From positions 1-6,917 of the forward strand of contig LBRC01000044.1 in assembly GCA_000991205.1 (NCBI GenBank): DNA of 6,917 bases. The letters run 5' to 3'. This stretch comes from Parcubacteria group bacterium GW2011_GWA2_36_10. GTDB lineage: Bacteria; Patescibacteriota; Patescibacteriia; UBA1558; GWA2-36-10. Under the pieces are notes generated by a model. That model had not been told where the DNA came from. It ran no database searches and saw only the letters and a program-made list of their open reading frames with translations. Shown here piece after piece: positions 6,276-6,917 of the stretch. Every line of letters starts with the position of its first letter. Within the stretch, counting starts at the first letter, position 1. A program made the position numbers and the translations under genes.

Positions 6276-6917
6276 CTAAATATTATTCACCAAGCTATAT
6301 CCACACTTGGGACAAAATTTGTAATTACTTTTTAAATGCGCTCCGCAGTTTGGACAAAACTGAATAGCAACATTTTGCTCATTATTCATTACTTGTGCTG
6401 TTACAGTCAAAGTATTGTCCACGGGCTGATTTTTTTTAAAAATTTGCTTAGCCAAAGATTCAGAACTGGCTTTGACTTCTTCTGGCTTTATTTCTACCGA
6501 CGCACCCTGCAAAGCAGCGCTATGACTTTTGAAACGTGCTTCTTTGCTGGCAGTTTTAGAATGTAAAATATGCTCTATTTTTTCTACGATTACTCCTAAA
6601 GTCGTACTATCTTTGACTAAATAATCAGCTGCCCCTAAATCCATACCCTTTTGTTTATCAGCTGCTTGGCCAAGATTAGATAAAATAATCACGGGAATGT
6701 GAGAAGTTTTTGGATCAGACTGTAGCTCGGTCAAAACCTCAAAACCATTTTTTTTAGGCATGATCATGTCTAAGATAATCAGATTAGGGTCAGTGATACG
6801 AGCCTTGTCTAAACCGTCTTGTCCATCGACGGCTAAAATGACTTCAAAATTTTGTTCTGATAATTCCGTTTCATAGACACGACGTAAAAAACTATCATCA
6901 TCCACAAATAAAATCTT
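6276..6917 (-). CDS. Response regulator with C-terminal zinc ribbon, N-terminus cut by the window edge
   Basis: The frame is open to the right edge: the last bases read KILFVDDDSFLRR, the normal first strand of a receiver domain, so the start codon lies just outside the window. The GTG at 6905 falls within this strand and is not a credible start. Counting from the first visible residue, the receiver domain runs about 1-117, with acidic residues D6-D8, phosphoacceptor D50 in LIILDMIMP, S80 in VIILSNLG and K102 in YLVKDS. All catalytic positions are present. A polar linker of about 65 residues follows, then a zinc ribbon with Cys188/191 and Cys202/205 (CPNCG ... CPKCG). There is no DNA-binding helix-turn-helix or enzymatic output domain, so the output is probably protein or nucleic-acid contact through the ribbon. 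Its place before pilB suggests pilus control, but no partner kinase is visible. Confidence 0.9.
   Translation of the reverse strand, partial: KILFVDDDSFLRRVYETELSEQNFEVILAVDGQDGLDKARITDPNLIILDMIMPKKNGFEVLTELQSDPKTSHIPVIILSNLGQAADKQKGMDLGAADYLVKDSTTLGVIVEKIEHILHSKTASKEARFKSHSAALQGASVEIKPEEVKASSESLAKQIFKKNQPVDNTLTVTAQVMNNEQNVAIQFCPNCGAHLKSNYKFCPKCGYSLVNNI

Noticed and set aside
6903..6905. GTG at 6905 as the start of the response regulator
   Set aside because: The frame continues to the window edge and encodes KILF before it, the first receiver strand. The true start is outside.
1..6917. Alternative genetic code (TGA as glycine, as in some CPR lineages)
   Set aside because: No in-frame TGA was seen inside the recognised genes, and glycine is encoded by ordinary GGN codons. 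The absence of TGA stops among so few genes is not informative.
1..6917. CRISPR array, tRNA or rRNA genes, insertion sequence
   Set aside because: No regularly spaced direct repeats, cloverleaf-like segments, rRNA-like stretches or transposase frames were seen; nearly all bases are taken up by pilus genes.

Overview
The window looks like a chromosomal piece of a Candidate Phyla Radiation / Patescibacteria genome (Parcubacteria-like is my best guess, moderate confidence). The reasons are a compact AT-rich layout, a minimal type IV pilus locus (response regulator, PilB, PilC, then a run of prepilins) without the secretin/PilMNOPQ set of diderm bacteria, start codons without recognisable Shine-Dalgarno sequences, large prepilin-anchored surface proteins, and palindromes built on TCCGCCTTCGGCGGA. 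The standard genetic code fits: the stops seen are TAA or TAG, and I see no in-frame TGA in the real genes.

Everything lies on the minus strand, so the operon reads from high to low coordinates. At the right edge (6917-6276) is a response regulator that lacks its first few codons and ends in a zinc ribbon. A 103-base gap (6275-6173) follows, holding two GC-rich hairpins whose 15-base cores are exact reverse complements of each other. Then come the assembly ATPase gene pilB (6172-4487) and the platform gene pilC (4482-3374). As read here, pilC is broken by an internal loss of about 32 codons plus a frame change near 4155-4165. Three prepilins with class III-type N-termini follow almost without gaps: a small GspH-like pseudopilin (3372-2851), a 685-residue prepilin carrying a probable seven-bladed beta-propeller and a beta-sandwich (2841-784), and a third prepilin (783 to the left edge) that is entering a LamG/concanavalin-like domain where the window ends.

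The genes would work together as follows. PilB powers pilus extension through the inner-membrane platform PilC. A prepilin peptidase, not in this window, would cleave the three prepilins after G. The two large prepilins would display binding domains on the pilus, probably at its tip. The response regulator may control expression or activity of the machine. No pilT retraction ATPase, pilM/N/O, prepilin peptidase or histidine kinase is present here. The main points to check are the pilC break, the paired prepilin-adhesin genes and the mutual hairpins upstream of pilB.
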